This document shows positions 18,383 to 26,885 of a stretch of 64,000 nucleotides of DNA, piece by piece. Location of the stretch: contig NZ_CP033878.1 in the NCBI RefSeq assembly GCF_009690625.1, positions 1,240,001-1,304,000 of the forward strand, written 5' to 3'. Position 1 is the stretch's first letter. Each line of letters opens with the position of its first letter. A program made the position numbers and the translations under genes. The notes under the pieces were generated by a model that was given only the letters and a program-made list of their open reading frames with translations, searched no databases and was not told the DNA's origin. This DNA is from Halorhabdus sp. CBA1104. Lineage in GTDB: Archaea; Halobacteriota; Halobacteria; Halobacteriales; Haloarculaceae.

Positions 18383-18453
18383 ATGGGATAGTGACCGGTT
18401 GGACGGATAATGATTATTCCGGTCGCCACCAGCCACCGGAATGCCCGAACGTT

Positions 18454-18476
18454 CATGTGTGAGTCACTATCACATG
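18454..18476. promoter_or_regulatory. Composite palindrome upstream of the second usp gene
   Basis: Arms CATGTG (18454-18459) and CACATG (18471-18476) flank an inner AGT-C-ACT centred on the same base, making 18 of 23 positions symmetric. It ends 4 nt before the Usp start codon, so a bound protein would cover the transcription start. The flanking GAACGTTC at 18447-18454 is a further small palindrome. Confidence 0.5.
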
Positions 18477-18480
18477 CAGT

Positions 18481-18915
18481 ATGGTCGAGACGGTCCTCGT
18501 CCCGTTCGACGGCTCCCAGATGTCCGAACGAGCCCTCGAGTACGTCGGTCGGGAACACCCCGAGACGGCAGTCCATCTCCTCTACGTGCTCGATCACGTC
18601 GAAGCGAGCTACGAGTTCGATTGGACGTCACTGCCTGGATACTGGGACAACGGGTCACAGGAAGCGACCGACCGTGGCCGGGCCATTCTCGACGACGCAG
18701 AGGAAGCCGCCCAGCGGGCTGGCCTGACTGTCGCCGAACGCGAGCTCCTGGTGGGGCGTCCAGCCACGCGTATCGTCGAATACGGCGAGGAACACGACAT
18801 ACACCTCATCGTGATGGGGACCCACGGCCGGCAAGGACTGTCTCGATACATTCTGGGCAGCGTCACCGAGCGCGTCCTGCGGCGGTCGAGTGTCCCGGTG
18901 ACGGTCGTTCGCTGA
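18481..18915 (+). CDS. Universal stress protein (UspA fold)
   Basis: A 144-residue UspA-type protein with a complete nucleotide-binding motif, GTHGRQGLSRYILGSV (G-x2-G-x9-G-S), unlike the other Usp in this window. Ends in the family PVTVVR strand. Its stop codon (18913-18915) directly abuts the stop of the convergent ATPase gene (18916-18918), leaving no intergenic base. Confidence 0.9.
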   Translation: MVETVLVPFDGSQMSERALEYVGREHPETAVHLLYVLDHVEASYEFDWTSLPGYWDNGSQEATDRGRAILDDAEEAAQRAGLTVAERELLVGRPATRIVEYGEEHDIHLIVMGTHGRQGLSRYILGSVTERVLRRSSVPVTVVR

Positions 18916-21243
18916 TCAAGACAGCGACCGCGCGGAGTTGGCGACGACCAGCAGACTGCTGGTCGCCATCGCCACCGCAGCCACGAGGGGATTCAACAGG
19001 CCGGCGACCGCGACCGGGAGCGCAACGGCGTTGTAGAGAAACGCCCACCCGAGATTCTGTCTGATACGGCGACGCGCAGCAGTCAGCAGCCTGAAGACGT
19101 CCGGGACCAGGGAGAGATCGTCGTGCGTCACCACGGCGTCGGCGGCATCGGCGGCGAGTTCGGTCCCCGTGGCGACGGCGATACCAAGGTCTGCTTCGGC
19201 CAGTGCGGGCGCGTCGTTACTCCCATCGCCCACCATGGCCACGGTCCGGTCGACTCCGAGCTGCCGAATGGTTGCGGCCTTGCCTTCCGGCGGGACGCCC
19301 GCAAACACAGAATCGACCGCGGAGTGGTCGCGGAACCGGGCGGCCGCTCGCTCGCTGTCGCCGGTGAGGACGACGATTTCGTGATCGGTCGCGAGTTGCT
19401 CGACGGTCGCTTCCCACCCGGGCCGGGGCTGATCGCCGGCGACGACGAACCCGCGAGCCTGGCCGTCCCAGCCGATCAGTGCCGGGATCGTTCCCCGTTC
19501 GCGGGCCGCTTCAACCCGATCGCGCAACGCCATTGGGATCGACGCCTCCCGGGCCTCGAACAGTGCGACAGAACCGACGAGAACGGCCTCGCCGTCGACT
19601 GTCCCCGAGACGCCTCGCCCTGGATGAGTCTGGACGTCGCTGACTTCGGGCAGCGGGTCGGCCGCCGCGTCGACGATCGCGGAAGCGATGGGGTGGTCGG
19701 CGAACTGTTCGAGCGCCGCGGCTCGCCGCAAGGCGGCCTCATCGGGTGTCTCCAGCAGCGAAAGCTCACCCGTCGTCAGCGTCCCCGTCTTGTCGAAGAC
19801 GACGACGTCAGCCGCCTCCGCGCGTTCGAAGGCTGCGCCGTCCGTGACGACGATCCCCCGATCGAGCGCCGCGCGGATTCCCGAGGCGACCGCAAGCGGC
19901 GTTGCCAGGCCGAGCGCACACGGACAGGAGACGATCAACACCGCCAGTCCCGTCAGAAGCGCAGCCGTCGGCGCGGCCCCGAGTGCGAGGTGAACGACGA
20001 ACGCAGCGATCGCGAGTGCGACGACGCCTGGGACGAACACGGCGGCGATCCGGTCGGCCAATCGCTGGACGCCAGGCCGGGAACTCTGGATAGCCCAGAG
20101 GTGGTCGACGAGGCGATCCAGCGTGCTCGTGGCCTCGGCCGCGACCGAAACGACCAGGCCGCCGTCGGTCACCATCGAGCCACCGATGACCGAATCGCCG
20201 GGCGCTTTCCGCTCGGGCAAAGACTCACCGGTCACCAGGGACTCGTCGACGGCCGCGCTGCCTTCGACGACAGTGCCGTCGACGGGGACGCGCTCGCCGC
20301 TCTCGACGATCACCTCGTCGTCGGGGGCGAGTGCCTCGACGCTGACGTCTTCGATACCGTCGGGGCCGCGGCGACGAGCGCGATCGACTTGCCTGGCGGT
20401 GAGTTCGCTCAATCCCGCGGCCGCACGGCGTTTGATCCGCTGTTCGTAGTAGTTGCCGAGTGAGACGACCACAACGACCACGACAGTGATGTCGAAGTAC
20501 AGCTCGGTGTGGCCCAGCAAGAAGGCGATCGCACTGTAGAGATAGGCCGTCGAGGCCGCCAGTGCCACCAACAGATCCATGTTCGGGTAGCCGGCCCGGA
20601 GGCTGACGTACGCCCCCCGGAGGATCGGAAAGCCCGTGTATCCGAGGACGATCGTAGCCATGACCCAGACGTTCGCCAACAGATAGGCCCCGGCCGGTCC
20701 GTCGACGTTCAGCAGGGCTGCGCCCTCGAATCCCAGATACGTCGGGTACAGAAAGAGGACGTACCAGACCATCGTCATCATGCCGAAGAAGCCGCCGATC
20801 AGCAGGCGGCCCTGCTGGATCGTCGCTGTGTCACGATCGCCCTGCTCGCGTTCGCTCGCGTCGTATCCCAGGCCGGAGATCGTTTCGGCGATGGCATCGG
20901 GTTCGGTCCGGTCGGGATCGTAGACGACTTTCACCGTGCTCGCGGGATAGCTGGCCTGGGCCGCCTGGACGCCGCCGTCACCGACCGCCTGGGACTCGAC
21001 GAACGCCTCGCAGGTCGCACAGTGCATCCCCTCGACCGAGAGATAGGCCGTCTCGCCGTCGGCCGCCTCGACGTCGCCAGTCTGGACTGACTCGCGGGCG
21101 GCTTCCGCATCGGTAGCATCGACGTCTTCGACCTGGCGAGCGACTTCGAGACACCCTTGACAGCAGAACGTCCCCGGGACATCCTCGTCGGTCACGGGCG
21201 GATCGGGCGTCGGCAGGTCACAGAGTGTACAGGCGCCGGACAT
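18916..21243 (-). CDS. Copper-type P1B ATPase (CcoI/CopA-like)
   Basis: A 775-residue heavy-metal P-type ATPase. The N terminus has a cysteine-rich metal-binding segment (CTLCDLP and FCCQGC) typical of oxidase-associated CcoI/FixI pumps, then an HMA domain with GMHCATC. Core motifs are SCPCALGLATP (CPC at about 441), DKTGTLT (phosphorylated Asp about 485), a TGES actuator loop and GDGSNDAPAL. It exports Cu(I), here most likely to supply or protect the ba3 oxidase encoded next door. The ATG at 21243 is 2 nt after the stop of the SafE-like gene, so the two form an operon. The long open frame upstream to 21927 is a shadow of that gene. Confidence 0.92.
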   Translation of the reverse strand: MSGACTLCDLPTPDPPVTDEDVPGTFCCQGCLEVARQVEDVDATDAEAARESVQTGDVEAADGETAYLSVEGMHCATCEAFVESQAVGDGGVQAAQASYPASTVKVVYDPDRTEPDAIAETISGLGYDASEREQGDRDTATIQQGRLLIGGFFGMMTMVWYVLFLYPTYLGFEGAALLNVDGPAGAYLLANVWVMATIVLGYTGFPILRGAYVSLRAGYPNMDLLVALAASTAYLYSAIAFLLGHTELYFDITVVVVVVVSLGNYYEQRIKRRAAAGLSELTARQVDRARRRGPDGIEDVSVEALAPDDEVIVESGERVPVDGTVVEGSAAVDESLVTGESLPERKAPGDSVIGGSMVTDGGLVVSVAAEATSTLDRLVDHLWAIQSSRPGVQRLADRIAAVFVPGVVALAIAAFVVHLALGAAPTAALLTGLAVLIVSCPCALGLATPLAVASGIRAALDRGIVVTDGAAFERAEAADVVVFDKTGTLTTGELSLLETPDEAALRRAAALEQFADHPIASAIVDAAADPLPEVSDVQTHPGRGVSGTVDGEAVLVGSVALFEAREASIPMALRDRVEAARERGTIPALIGWDGQARGFVVAGDQPRPGWEATVEQLATDHEIVVLTGDSERAAARFRDHSAVDSVFAGVPPEGKAATIRQLGVDRTVAMVGDGSNDAPALAEADLGIAVATGTELAADAADAVVTHDDLSLVPDVFRLLTAARRRIRQNLGWAFLYNAVALPVAVAGLLNPLVAAVAMATSSLLVVANSARSLS

Positions 21244-21245
21244 AC

Positions 21246-22007
21246 TCAGAGGGCAGGCGGCATCGGCAGCGGTAGATGGGGAACGGCAACGCCAAACAGT
21301 GACAGTCCCTTCGCGAGTGGAATCGTCCCGAGGACGACAAAGGCCACGCCGAGGGCACGGTGGATCCGCCGACGGGCGGCGACCGAAAGCGACTGGAAGG
21401 CCGTCCCGTAGGCGAACAGCGCCGGAATCGTCCCGATCCCGAGCACGCCGAGTGCAAGTGCGCCAGTCAGGGCCGACCCGGACGACAGCGCGTACAGATA
21501 GGCCGGGTACAGTAGCGGACAGGGAAGCAGTCCGTGGACAGCACCGAGAGCGAGGATTCCCGGGCCGTCGACGTAGCGATCGACCCGGGCCGTCAGCGCG
21601 CCGGTCACGCGCTGAAAGACGCCGCCGACCAGCGGCAGCGACCTGCCGGTCGGACTCGTGCCGGTAAAGACGTAGCCCAGGCCGAGCACGACGATGGCTC
21701 CGCCGACCAAGACACCAGTCCCACCACGCAACGTCGTTGCTACCGGCAGTCCGCCAACGGCACCGGTCGCGAGTGCGCCCAGCGCACCCAGCAGGCCGCC
21801 GATCGCGGTGTAACTGATCGTCCGCCCGAGATTGAACAGGCCGTGCTGGCGGAGGGCGTGGAAACTCGGGCCACGGGCCTCTTTGCCGGCCATCCGATCG
21901 CCGTACAGCGTCACCAGCGGGCCACACATCCCCAGACAGTGGGCGCCACCGAACAGCCCAACGGCAAACAGCACGGCGAGACTCGGGTCGGTAAGTACCG
22001 CGCTCAT
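21246..22007 (-). CDS. SafE/TauE-type membrane protein (UreH/CcoH-like oxidase assembly factor)
   Basis: A 253-residue membrane protein with about six helices. Two cysteine-containing motifs, GGAHCLGMCGPL in the first helix and HGLLPCPLLYPAY in the fourth, are the signature of the sulfite-exporter-like family found with cytochrome oxidase genes. Together with the ATPase whose start follows 2 nt after its stop, it probably handles copper for oxidase assembly in the membrane. Confidence 0.85.
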   Translation of the reverse strand: MSAVLTDPSLAVLFAVGLFGGAHCLGMCGPLVTLYGDRMAGKEARGPSFHALRQHGLFNLGRTISYTAIGGLLGALGALATGAVGGLPVATTLRGGTGVLVGGAIVVLGLGYVFTGTSPTGRSLPLVGGVFQRVTGALTARVDRYVDGPGILALGAVHGLLPCPLLYPAYLYALSSGSALTGALALGVLGIGTIPALFAYGTAFQSLSVAARRRIHRALGVAFVVLGTIPLAKGLSLFGVAVPHLPLPMPPAL

Positions 22008-22077
22008 CGTCGCCCCGGGGCCGGTAAGCGTGGCGCGACAGACGCTATCGCGACGGGGGCGGGGCGTGCAAGCGGCG

Positions 22078-22260
22078 TCACGCTGTCGATTCGCCCTCCC
22101 TGGATTCGTGGATGCCGAACATGAGATACAGCGAGCCGGCGATCAGCAGGACGCTGACCAGCGAGAGGATAGCCAGCAGCGAGCGACCGCTGGCGAACGC
22201 GACGCCTGGGAGGAGTGCGAGCAACGCGAGCAACGGGTACGCCCGAACGTCGAGTTCCAT
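22078..22260 (-). CDS. Small two-helix membrane protein of the ba3 oxidase locus
   Basis: A 60-residue protein with two predicted helices (YPLLALLALLPGVAFA and LLAILSLVSVLLIAGSLYLMFG). Similar small proteins accompany haloarchaeal ba3 oxidase genes and are annotated there as minor oxidase subunits. A T-rich TATA element at about 22285-22291 lies 27 nt upstream on the minus strand, so the mRNA is probably leaderless. It heads the minus-strand group leading to the SafE-like protein and copper ATPase. Confidence 0.65.
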   Translation of the reverse strand: MELDVRAYPLLALLALLPGVAFASGRSLLAILSLVSVLLIAGSLYLMFGIHESREGESTA

Positions 22261-22360
22261 GCGCGGCGCTTCGGGTTCGAGTGCTTAAAAACCAACCCCT
22301 CATTGCATGGGATTACAAGAGATGGCTGGTTTTTTAGGCCTGAAGGGAAAGCTTGTGGGC

Positions 22361-22483
22361 ATGGTACAGCGCCACTCACGGCGCGGACGCTCCCGAGTCG
22401 CGTCTGGGGCGACGTGGGCCACGCGATCCGCCGCCGTGACAGCACCGGGCAGGACCGTTCGAACGGGCGGTGATCGAGCGTGA
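22361..22483 (+). CDS. Possible 40-residue leader peptide coupled to halocyanin
   Basis: A TATA-like TTTTTTAG (22330-22337) lies 28 nt before the ATG at 22361, so a leaderless transcript would begin at this codon. The 40-codon frame ends in a TGA (22481-22483) that overlaps the GTG start of the halocyanin gene (22480-22482). The peptide is strikingly basic (nine Arg, one Asp), unlike haloarchaeal proteins, so it may serve only to deliver ribosomes to the downstream GTG. No homologue is known to me. Confidence 0.35.
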   Translation: MVQRHSRRGRSRVASGATWATRSAAVTAPGRTVRTGGDRA

Positions 22484-23334
22484 GCGGACCGTCGACGGAC
22501 GGGCGAACTCGACGGGACCTACTCCGCGCTGGAGCGGCCGCCGGCACGGCCGCCGCCGGCCTGGCGACAACTGGCAGCGCCACGGCGCAGGCGGGCGTGG
22601 ACTTCGACGGCTGGTTTTCGGACGTCTCGAACTACGACGGGATCGTCGACCGGCGCGGGCAAGACGAGGTGACCGTGACCGTCGGCGTCCAAGCCAACGG
22701 CAGCAACTGGGGCTTTGGCCCTGCGGCAGTCAGGGTCGATCCCGGGACGACCGTCGTCTGGGAGTGGAACGGCAAAGGCGGAGCTCACAACGTCGTCGCC
22801 GAGAACGACGACGGCTACTCCTCCGGAGAGGCAGTCGATCAAGCCGGCACGACGTTCGAACAGACCTTCGAGGAGACGGGCATCTCGAAGTACTACTGTG
22901 ACCCCCACCTCGCCGTCGGTATGAAGGGGGCGATCGTCGTCGGCGACATGGGTGCCAGCGCAGGCGGCGACGGCGGCGGTAGTGACGGTGGCCTCGAACT
23001 CAGCCAGGAAGGGTGGTTGCTGGCCGGGAGCTTCGGGCTGGCCGTCGCGTCGCCGATCCTGTTTGCGGCGTTCCTCCGATTCCGCGGCAGTGAGGAGGCA
23101 GTCGGGCCATCGGAGGAGACCCGAAAGCAACTCCAGCGCGTCGCGGAACACGATGGGCCGCCCGTGGCCGAAGAGGCGCCCGTCGAGGAACCAAAGCGGA
23201 AGATCGAACACGAGGAGTACGACCCTTGGGGAACGCTCTCGCTGGTCATCGGCTACCTGGTGCTGGTGGTCACGCTGTGGGTGTTCATGTACTTCGTGGA
23301 GTTCCTGGGTCGTGGCCCGACGGTGATCGGGTAG
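22480..23334 (+). CDS. Halocyanin-domain membrane protein of the ba3 oxidase
   Basis: A 284-residue exported copper protein. A Tat signal (TRRDLL followed by an Ala-rich stretch) is followed by a blue-copper domain with ligands His103 (GAHNVV), Cys140, His143 and Met148 (YYCDPHLAVGM), a Gly-rich linker, a membrane helix (about 175-198), a charged cytoplasmic loop and a second helix (about 250-275). It should donate electrons to the CuA centre of subunit II encoded 12 nt downstream. The start is a GTG overlapping the stop of a small upstream frame. Confidence 0.9.
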   Translation: MSGPSTDGRTRRDLLRAGAAAGTAAAGLATTGSATAQAGVDFDGWFSDVSNYDGIVDRRGQDEVTVTVGVQANGSNWGFGPAAVRVDPGTTVVWEWNGKGGAHNVVAENDDGYSSGEAVDQAGTTFEQTFEETGISKYYCDPHLAVGMKGAIVVGDMGASAGGDGGGSDGGLELSQEGWLLAGSFGLAVASPILFAAFLRFRGSEEAVGPSEETRKQLQRVAEHDGPPVAEEAPVEEPKRKIEHEEYDPWGTLSLVIGYLVLVVTLWVFMYFVEFLGRGPTVIG

Positions 23335-23346
23335 GAGGACACAGGT

Positions 23347-23868
23347 ATGGACATCCATCGCTTCGAAAAACTGTGGATCGGGATTGCACTGTTGTTGATC
23401 ATCGGGTTCATTTCGACGGTCGCCTACGGGTCTCTGGGACCGGGCGTGAAGATGATCGACAACTCCGGCGGGACCATCGACGCCGGGGAGGTCCAGGCTG
23501 GCACGTCGGGGACTGGCTTCGACGATCCGGGCGTCACCAAGACGGGACCGAACGAGTACGAGGTCTACGTGAAGGCCCAGCAGTTCCAGTTCGTGCCCGG
23601 CACCAGCCAACCGATCGAACTACCGGCCGGCTCGACGGTCACCTTCTACGTGACGGCGACCGACGTGACCCACGGGTTCAACATCGCCGGGACGAACGTC
23701 AATACGATGGTCATTCCCGGCCAAGTCGCCGAGTTGACCGTCAACTTCGAGGAACCTGGTTCGTATGGCATCGTCTGTAACGAGTACTGCGGTGGCGGCC
23801 ATCACACGATGGAAGGCCGGCTCGAAGTCCTCCCCCAGTCGGCATACAACAGCACGGAGGGAGCCTGA
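23347..23868 (+). CDS. cbaB: Cytochrome ba3-type oxidase subunit II
   Basis: A 173-residue subunit with one N-terminal helix (LWIGIALLLIIGFISTVAYG) and a cupredoxin domain. CuA ligands are His109 (VTHGFN), Cys143, Cys147, His151 and Met154 (CNEYCGGGHHTM). The single helix and short length are typical of B-type (ba3) oxidases. It accepts electrons from halocyanin and passes them to subunit I. The subunit I ATG follows directly after the stop. Confidence 0.93.
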   Translation: MDIHRFEKLWIGIALLLIIGFISTVAYGSLGPGVKMIDNSGGTIDAGEVQAGTSGTGFDDPGVTKTGPNEYEVYVKAQQFQFVPGTSQPIELPAGSTVTFYVTATDVTHGFNIAGTNVNTMVIPGQVAELTVNFEEPGSYGIVCNEYCGGGHHTMEGRLEVLPQSAYNSTEGA

Positions 23869-25554
23869 ATGGCATTCGTCGACGACTATCCTGACGCAGC
23901 GCAAGTAGTGCGCGCAAACTTCGGCGTGGCCTTTACCGCGCTGGCGATCGGTGGCCTGTTCGGCCTGATCCAGGCCCTCCACCGGACCGGCGTCTTCCGT
24001 GGCCTGATCAACTCGACGGACTACTATACGGTCCTGACTGGCCACGGCGTCCTGTTGGCACTGGTCTTTACGACGTTCTTCATCGCCGGGCTGTTCACCT
24101 GGGGCGTCACCAGCAGCTTAGAACGGTCACTACCGAACCCACGACTCACGTGGGCGTGGTTCGGGACGATGCTCGTCGGGACGGTTCTGGCGGCGGTCGC
24201 GATCGTCGGCGGGTTCTTCCCGGAACTGCCGCTCAGTGCGGACGTTCTCTTTACGTTCTACCCGCCGCTGCAGGCCAGTCCGGTCTTCTATATCGGCGCG
24301 GCGTTGTTGATCGTCGGCTCCTGGATCGCCGGGTTCGACTGGTTCCGGACCTTCTGGGCCTGGCGGAAAGACAATCCCGACGAGCGCATCCCCCTACAGA
24401 CGTTCATGGTCCTGACGACGATGATCATGTGGTACGTCTCGACGGTCGGCGTCGCCGTCGAGGTCGTCGTCTTCCTGATCCCGTGGTCGCTTGGCCTGAT
24501 CAGCGAGGTCGATCCGCTGCTGACGCGGACGCTGTTCTGGTACTTCGGCCACCCAGTCGTCTACTTCTGGCTCATGCCAGCGTACTTCATCTGGTATACG
24601 ATCTTGCCCAAGTTGGCCGGCGGTCGCCTCGTCAGCGACGCCCTGGCCCGGATCGTCTTCGTCCTGTTCGTCATCCTCTCGACGCCCGTCGGGTTCCACC
24701 ACCAGTATCTCGATCCCGGCATCCCAGAGGGCTTTAAGTTCATCGCGATGACGAACACGATGTTCTTGCTGTTGCCGAGTCTGCTAACCGCCTTCACGGT
24801 CGTCGCGAGCATGGAACACGGCGCTCGCCAACGCGGCGGGACGGGGTATCTCTCCTGGCTGTGGGATCTGCCCTGGGATAACCCCGCTTTCGCCGGCAGC
24901 GCCCTCGCAGGCATCATGTTCGCCGCCGGTGGGTTCTCCGGGATGATCAACGCCGGCATGAACATCAACTACCTCATCCACAACACGCTGTGGGTGCCGG
25001 GCCACTTCCACCTCACCGTCGGGACCGCAGCAGCGTTGACGTTCATGGCCGTCTCCTACTGGCTGGTGCCCCAGATCACGGGCAAGCGACTCCAACATCG
25101 CAATCTTGCGATCGTCCAGCCGTACGTCTGGTTCGTCGGCATGACGCTGATGTCGAACGCGATGCACCGTGCCGGACTGGCCGGTGTGCCGCGACGGACG
25201 GCCGAGCCGGAGTACAACGTCGTCGACGCGACGTTCCCCGAAGTACTCGGTGGCATGGGCGAGATGCAACTCCAGATCGCGCTCGGGAGTGTGTTGCTGT
25301 TACTCGGGCTCGGGCTGTTCCTCGTCGTCATGACGGGAACCTGGCTCGCCGAGCGCGGCCGCGGGACGCTATCGGTCAACAGCCACCTGCCGGCCCCCCT
25401 CTCCGGTCCCGAACACTCCCCGCGCGTACTGGATAATCTCCGCCTGTGGACGGCCATCGCGATCGTCCTCATCCTGATCGCCTACGGGCCACCGCTCGCG
25501 AGCATGATCGGTGACGGTATCTTGAATCCGGGCAGTCCCGGCTTCCCCGTCTGA
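23869..25554 (+). CDS. cbaA: Cytochrome ba3-type oxidase subunit I
   Basis: A 561-residue haem-copper oxidase catalytic subunit with at least 12 helices. The low-spin haem ligands are His58 (LTGHGVLL) and a His in the GHFHLTVG motif (about 375-380). CuB ligands are the His of FGHPVVYFW (about 227) and the HH of GFHHQYLDPG (about 277). HPVVYFWLMP has Tyr in the position of the cross-linked residue. It reduces oxygen to water and pumps protons. B-type oxidases are often preferred at low oxygen. Confidence 0.95.
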   Translation: MAFVDDYPDAAQVVRANFGVAFTALAIGGLFGLIQALHRTGVFRGLINSTDYYTVLTGHGVLLALVFTTFFIAGLFTWGVTSSLERSLPNPRLTWAWFGTMLVGTVLAAVAIVGGFFPELPLSADVLFTFYPPLQASPVFYIGAALLIVGSWIAGFDWFRTFWAWRKDNPDERIPLQTFMVLTTMIMWYVSTVGVAVEVVVFLIPWSLGLISEVDPLLTRTLFWYFGHPVVYFWLMPAYFIWYTILPKLAGGRLVSDALARIVFVLFVILSTPVGFHHQYLDPGIPEGFKFIAMTNTMFLLLPSLLTAFTVVASMEHGARQRGGTGYLSWLWDLPWDNPAFAGSALAGIMFAAGGFSGMINAGMNINYLIHNTLWVPGHFHLTVGTAAALTFMAVSYWLVPQITGKRLQHRNLAIVQPYVWFVGMTLMSNAMHRAGLAGVPRRTAEPEYNVVDATFPEVLGGMGEMQLQIALGSVLLLLGLGLFLVVMTGTWLAERGRGTLSVNSHLPAPLSGPEHSPRVLDNLRLWTAIAIVLILIAYGPPLASMIGDGILNPGSPGFPV

Positions 25555-25580
25555 CGGGGCCACATCCAAGTAGCCGGCAA

Positions 25581-26111
25581 GTGAATCTCGACCCGATGGA
25601 ACGTGCGACGCTCGTGAAAGTGCTGCTCGTCGTCGCGATCGGGATTCCGCTCGTAATCGAGGGTGCAACCTTCCTCAGTCTCTTCAATCAGCACCTCGGG
25701 AGTGAAGACACGGCCGGGACGGAGACGCCGGCCCCCGAGACGCTCTCGGTTGGCGACGATCTCCTGACGGACTTCGGAGGAGAAAACGTGACGGCGACGA
25801 TCGAAAACGGCTCGATTCAGGCGACCGGCGACGCCTGGTTGTTCACCCTAGAGATCGCAGTCCGAAACAGTGGCAACCAGTCGGTCGCCGTCAGTGTCGG
25901 GCCACTCACGACCGGCGACGGGACAGTAGGAGAGACCGTCGCCGAGAGCGGCGAGATCGCGCCGGCCGGATCGACGACGGTGTTCGTACAGTGGTCGCTC
26001 CCGACTGGGGAGACACCGCAGTCGCTTACCGTAACCAGAACCCGATACGGAAACGAGACGACCACCGCCGATGGAACCGTCCAAATCGGTGGCTTTCCCG
26101 TCCAGCGATAG
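25581..26111 (+). CDS. Accessory membrane protein of the ba3 oxidase (CbaE-like)
   Basis: A 176-residue protein with one N-terminal helix (VKVLLVVAIGIPLVIEGATF) and an extracytoplasmic beta-rich domain carrying the repeated pattern of an Ig-like fold (LFTLEIAVRNSGNQSVAVSV, STTVFVQWSLP). Proteins of this shape follow subunit I in other haloarchaeal ba3 operons. The start may be this GTG or an ATG at 25596. Its role is unknown, but its position implies oxidase assembly or stability. Confidence 0.65.
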   Translation: MNLDPMERATLVKVLLVVAIGIPLVIEGATFLSLFNQHLGSEDTAGTETPAPETLSVGDDLLTDFGGENVTATIENGSIQATGDAWLFTLEIAVRNSGNQSVAVSVGPLTTGDGTVGETVAESGEIAPAGSTTVFVQWSLPTGETPQSLTVTRTRYGNETTTADGTVQIGGFPVQR

Positions 26112-26136
26112 CGCCACACCCCCACCGCGACCCACG

Positions 26137-26775
26137 TTAGGGGTCGAGAATCGATTGAAACAGCCGTCCTTGGGCCACAGCGAGGTGTTCCACGAACGTC
26201 GCCGCCGAAATATCCATCTCTGTGGCCACTTCACTCGCGTTTGCGTTCCGCGGGTACTCGAAGTAGCCCATCCGGCACGCTGTCCGGAGACACTCCCGCT
26301 GGCGGTCAGTCAGCGCCGCCCGGTCGACGACGACGAAATCCTCCTCGGTGACGTCGAGATGAGAACGGACCAGGCGAAGGATCTCGACGCGCTCGAAGGT
26401 GTCTCGAAGCGCCGTCACGATCGACTGGACGCGATCCGTCGAGCGGGCGTGAAAAACCAGTTGTAACCACCCATCGCGTGCAACGAGGTCGTGGGGCGGG
26501 CAGTCGTGTCTGTCCAGAACGGTAGACGGACAGGCTGACGCTGGATCGTGTCCAGCACGATAGACACGACGGGACCCGGACTCGAAGACTATCTGAAACG
26601 CATCGGGCAGTGTCGCCGGCGGTTCGCTCGACGTAAACTCCGCGACCAAGCGACCGTCCGGCGAGCGGATACGATCGACGGTTTCGATCACTGCGCCGGT
26701 CGTCGCCGAGGCACGTGCCACCGGGCAGTGCTCGCTCGCCTCGACGCGGAGTGCAGCCCGGACACCGGCTCCCAT
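26137..26775 (-). CDS. Bat-like helix-turn-helix transcriptional regulator
   Basis: A 212-residue regulator ending in the HTH_10 domain (LTDRQRECLRTACRMGYFEYP, ASEVATEMDISAATFVEHLAVAQGRLF). The sensor half carries a SEHCPVA motif and two further cysteines in CPSTVLDRHDC, suggesting metal or redox sensing; this is an inference. It sits beside the oxidase operon and is divergent from a winged-helix gene, with a palindrome between them. The ATG at 26775 is preferred over an extension to 26853, which would run across that palindrome. Confidence 0.85.
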   Translation of the reverse strand: MGAGVRAALRVEASEHCPVARASATTGAVIETVDRIRSPDGRLVAEFTSSEPPATLPDAFQIVFESGSRRVYRAGHDPASACPSTVLDRHDCPPHDLVARDGWLQLVFHARSTDRVQSIVTALRDTFERVEILRLVRSHLDVTEEDFVVVDRAALTDRQRECLRTACRMGYFEYPRNANASEVATEMDISAATFVEHLAVAQGRLFQSILDP

Positions 26776-26831
26776 CAGTGACAGGACGTGCCAACGGCGA
26801 CTCCTAAAGAGTACCGGAATTTGTAATAAAA

Positions 26832-26851
26832 GACCCTCAATATTGTGGGTC
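26832..26851. promoter_or_regulatory. Palindrome between divergent regulators
   Basis: GACCCTCAATATTGTGGGTC is symmetric at 18 of 20 positions (arms GACCC/GGGTC and a perfect CAATATTG centre). It lies immediately upstream of a minus-strand TATA-like TTTATTAC (26823-26830) for the Bat-like gene and about 35 nt before the plus-strand regulator gene, so it could control both. Confidence 0.55.
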
Positions 26852-26885
26852 ACTGTCTGTTATTCGGGAGCCACACCTACGGGCA

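Noticed and set aside
19123-20463. 446-codon plus-strand frame inside the copper ATPase gene
   Set aside because: Antisense shadow; the minus strand carries every P-type ATPase motif.
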